From: Penaeus vannamei
Lineage: Eukaryota; Arthropoda; Malacostraca; Decapoda; Penaeidae
DNA: 20,000 bases
Direction of reading: 5' to 3'
Assembly: GCF_042767895.1 (NCBI RefSeq)
Contig: NC_091573.1
Coordinates: 30,140,134-30,160,133, forward strand
In this document: one piece after another, positions 17,851 to 20,000 of the stretch
Numbering within the stretch: the stretch's first letter is position 1
Layout of the letters: each line of letters opens with the position of its first letter
Translations under genes and position numbers: made by a program
Notes under the pieces: generated by a model
What the model was told of the DNA's origin: nothing
What the model saw: only the letters and a program-made list of their open reading frames with translations
Databases searched by the model: none

Positions 17851-18112
17851 CCCCCCCCACTACCCTCCCATTCCCTCCCCAACCCCCTCTCCCCTTTGCC
17901 CGACCCCCTGACCCCCCCCCCTTTCCCTCTCCCCCTAAAACCCCACTACCCTCCCATTCCCTCCCCAACCCCCCTCTCCCCTAAAAACGCCACTACCTTC
18001 CCATTCCCTCCCCGACCCCTCTAACCCCCTTTCCCTCCCCAACCCCCCTAACCCCCCTTTCCTTCCCCAACCCCCTGACCCCCCTAACCCCCCTTTCCCG
18101 ACCCCCCGCGTC
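17851..18112. repeat. C-rich minisatellite (CACTACC..CCATTCCCTCCC units)
   Basis: CACTACC(C/T)TCCCATTCCCTC recurs at 17858, 17944 and 17991 (spacings 86 and 47). It then passes into CCCCTAACCCCCCTTTCC-type units to about 18104. There are many C5-C10 runs, so the minus strand has extensive quadruplex potential. It is not a telomeric TTAGG array. Confidence 0.9.
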
Positions 18113-18290
18113 CTCGGCCGTTTCCTAGCCTCACAATCCGACTTGATCTCTCAATGACTTTTACCTCTGATTATTCATCGCTCGCTGCCTGTAATTAACA
18201 ACCCCTTCGGCGGCCGGTCTGTAATTATGCACAGTAAACCCCTCGCGGCCTTTTGGGAAATAAAAATAAATATAAAAATTCTGAGGCCTG
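18113..18290. promoter_or_regulatory. Unique island with paired CTGTAATTA sites
   Basis: CTGTAATTA occurs at 18189-18197 and 18219-18227, exactly 30 bp apart on the same strand, separated by GC-rich sequence. TTATTCATCG precedes them at about 18171-18180 and TTATGCACAG overlaps the second. The layout suggests a homeodomain-bound element. 18256-18285 is AT-rich. No exon is recognisable. Confidence 0.3.
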
Positions 18291-18735
18291 GGGGAGGGAG
18301 GGGTGGAGGGGTGGAGGGGAAAGGGGAGGTGGGAGGGCAAAGGTGGGAGAGAGGGAGAAAGAGAGAGAGAGAAAGCGAAAGAGAGAGATAGGTAGAGAGA
18401 GAGAGGGGGGGGAGGGAGGGAGAAGGAAGGAGGGAGAGGACGAGGAAGAGAGGGAGAGGGAGAGGGAGAGGGGGAGGGGGAGAGAGCGAGGTAGGGAGGA
18501 ATATAGAGTAATATTGGGAAACAAGGAGAGAGAGAAGAGATCAGGGAATGAAGAGGAGAATGATAAGAAAAAACTGAGAAAGACAGAAATACAAAAAGAA
18601 GAAGAAAATAAAAAAACAAAATGGGAGATAATAAGACAAAAAGACCAGGCGACAAAATGGGGGAGAAAAAGAGGAGACAGAGGAAAGAGAAGGACTGGGA
18701 GACAGGAAGGAGAAGGAAGGAGGAGGAGGGAGATG
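18291..18735. repeat. Long polypurine tract
   Basis: GGGAGG/GAGA-rich to about 18500, then AAG/GAA-rich with an unbiased bit near 18640. Purine-only runs exceed 50 bp in several places. The E/R/K-rich frame (18253-18765) is compositional. Confidence 0.9.
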
Positions 18736-18843
18736 CAAGGATGTGAGGCCTTCGTTGCAGGATGATGGTTGTGCACGATAAGGATGTTTAGTGCAGGATA
18801 GTGTGGTGGGGGAGAAGAGAGGAGGACTGGGGGTAGATAATAT

Positions 18844-18845
<2 letters not shown>
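18736..18845. other. Unique linker
   Basis: Balanced, G-leaning DNA with two GCAGGAT(A/G)-type words at about 18757 and 18794. No gene is seen. Confidence 0.4.

Positions 18846-18940
<95 letters not shown>
18846..18940. repeat. (TG)n microsatellite
   Basis: About 47 uninterrupted TG dinucleotides. A short AC-rich stretch at about 18973-18992 lies in the opposite sense just beyond it, which would permit a hairpin. Confidence 0.99.
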
Positions 18941-18941
<1 letters not shown>

Positions 18942-19123
18942 CGTGCGTGTCTTTCTCTTTTTATATAAACACGTATACACATACACACACACACTTATAC
19001 ACGCCCCCCCCCCTCCCACCATCGCCCCCTCCCCCCACACACCGGCACGGCTCCGCCCACAAAGCTCCATTTATCAAACCAAAATCATTGCGCCATGAGG
19101 AAGAAATAAAAGAAATAGAAAAA
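18941..19123. other. AC/C-rich then unique and A-rich DNA
   Basis: 18941-18972 is unique, 18973-18995 AC-rich, 19003-19035 C-rich, 19036-19090 unique, and 19091-19123 AG-rich. No gene is seen. Confidence 0.5.
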
Positions 19124-19430
19124 AAAGAGGAGGAGGTGGGAGGAGGAGGAGGAGGAGGAGGAGGAGGAGGAGGAGGAATAGGAGGTGGGGGGAGGAGGAG
19201 GAGGATGAGGTGGGGGAGGAGGAGGAGGAGGAGGAGGAGGAGGAGGAGGAGGAGGAGGAGGAGGAGGGGGAGGAGGGGAAGGAGGAGGAGGAGGAGGTAG
19301 AGTAGGAGAGGGAGGGGGGAGAGAGAGAGGAGGAGGAGGAGGAGAGGGAGAAGAAGAAGAAGAAGAAGAAGGAGGAGGAGGAGGAGAGGGAGAAGAAGAA
19401 GGAGGAGGAGAAGGAGATGGAGGAGAAGAC
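19124..19430. repeat. (GGA)n / (GAA)n triplet array
   Basis: Runs of GGA/AGG at about 19138-19176, 19210-19266 and 19277-19297, and (AGA) at about 19349-19370, all purine. Frames give poly-G, poly-R or poly-E, and poly-S or poly-P on the minus strand. Confidence 0.96.
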
Positions 19431-19589
19431 AACGACGACGACGAACAACAACAAAAAGAACAACAGCAGCAACAACACCAAGAAACGCCCCTACAATAGG
19501 TCTCCGACCGAGGAAGCACCACGAACCCCAATTACAGGAAAGGCTGGAAAAGCGGGATGGCTTTGGTAATGACAGGATGGAGGGCGGCT

Positions 19590-19591
<2 letters not shown>
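19431..19591. other. (ACG)/(AAC) triplets then unique linker
   Basis: (ACG) at 19430-19444 passes into AAC/CAG triplets to about 19480. 19483-19591 is unique and contains CTGTAATTG on the minus strand at 19529-19537. Confidence 0.6.

Positions 19592-19677
<86 letters not shown>
19592..19677. repeat. (TC)n microsatellite
   Basis: Uninterrupted TC dinucleotides over about 86 bp, in the same orientation as the array at 3399-3495. Confidence 0.99.
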
Positions 19678-19679
<2 letters not shown>

Positions 19680-19787
19680 TCTTCTTCCCTCACCACAACA
19701 ACCACCTTAATCCCCCCTTCCTCCCTCCCCCTTCACCCCCTTACCACATCCACCACATCTACCACCTTCCCCTCTCCCCCCTCCCCC
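19678..19787. repeat. C/T- and CCA-rich low-complexity DNA
   Basis: Pyrimidine-rich with CCACCA/ACC triplets, ending in a C-rich run. No gene is seen. Confidence 0.75.
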
Positions 19788-20000
19788 CGGTGACATGAGG
19801 AGGGGTCCGAAACGAACCGCCGCGCCGATAAGTCACGTCCTCTCCCCCCCTCCCCCTCCCCCTCTCCCCCCGGCCGATAACGCGCGCGATAAGGAATGAG
19901 AGATGATCATGAGGCCTGATGACGGCTCTTAGAAGGAGGCGTCATGGGCGGGTGAGGAATGAGGTAGGAGGAGTGAGGAATCCCGGCATCGGGGTGGTGG
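19788..20000. promoter_or_regulatory. GC-rich right end with three GATA sites
   Basis: CpG-rich DNA, interrupted by a C-rich stretch at 19840-19871. GATAAG lies at 19827-19832 (immediately followed by TCACGTC), GATAA at 19876-19880 and GATAAG at 19888-19893. GGGCGGG lies at 19946-19952. The cluster could be a GATA-factor element. The feature runs off the window edge. Confidence 0.25.

Noticed and set aside
17851..18112. CCCCTAACCCC units considered as telomeric repeat
   Set aside because: Arthropod telomeres are TTAGG; these units are irregular, C-rich and mixed with CCCTTTCC.

Overview
This is a eukaryotic, probably invertebrate, non-coding window in which I can support no complete protein-coding gene, RNA gene or intact transposon. 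Simple-sequence repeats, short minisatellites and long one-sided purine or pyrimidine tracts fill well over half of it by eye. Such density of (CT/GA)n, (GT/CA)n, (AAT)n, (ATC)n and GATA-type repeats is typical of decapod crustaceans, above all penaeid shrimp. That assignment is an inference from base composition, not from a diagnostic gene. Nearly every long open reading frame is the shadow of a repeat (poly-SL, poly-ER, poly-TH, poly-VC and poly-P proteins).

Layout. 1-300 is a GC-rich unique segment with CCAAT, CAGCTG and TAATTG sites. 301-1250 holds two minisatellites, of 28 bp and 34 bp. 1251-2400 mixes a G-quadruplex run, a long (GT)n/(GAGT)n tract and a unique patch with a perfect 3'/5' splice-site juxtaposition on the minus strand (2295-2320). 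2400-3200 is A-rich, with GATA-type repeats and a 78-bp C-tract/A-tract unit. 3399-4780 alternates pyrimidine, purine and pyrimidine blocks. 5031-8055 mixes ATC repeats, C-rich runs, GA and CCCT tracts, and unique patches at 5333-5450, 5676-5790, 6230-6470 and 7060-7195. 8055-8400 is a CpG-rich unique island with three E-boxes. 8400-10860 holds (GGA)n, A-rich DNA, two very long (GA)n arrays (130 and 400 bp) and (CT)n/(CTCA)n. 11007-11167 is a 32-bp tandem array of a TTATCCGGAC motif that decays into scattered copies to 11410. 11430-11980 is the longest fairly unique stretch and carries a CCAAT/TATA arrangement. 11980-15175 is mostly pyrimidine, A-rich or purine tracts with unique patches, ending in (AAT)n. 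15175-15640 is GC-rich unique DNA. 15891-20000 contains purine tracts, a 670-bp CA/CCCA block, C-rich repeats, a small island with paired CTGTAATTA sites (18111-18235), (TG)n, (GGA)n and (CT)n, and a GC-rich right end with three GATA sites.

Interpretation. The window reads as intergenic or deep intronic DNA in a repeat-driven genome. The most interesting signals lie in the small unique islands. They are a ratchet-like splice site, repeated use of C(C/T)GTAATT(A/G) homeodomain-type sites, other short words shared between islands (AGGCCTAC, CGGTGACAT), and a GAAC(A/G)TTCGG core shared by several otherwise unrelated repeat loci. All functional readings are hypotheses; the repeat structures themselves are visible directly.
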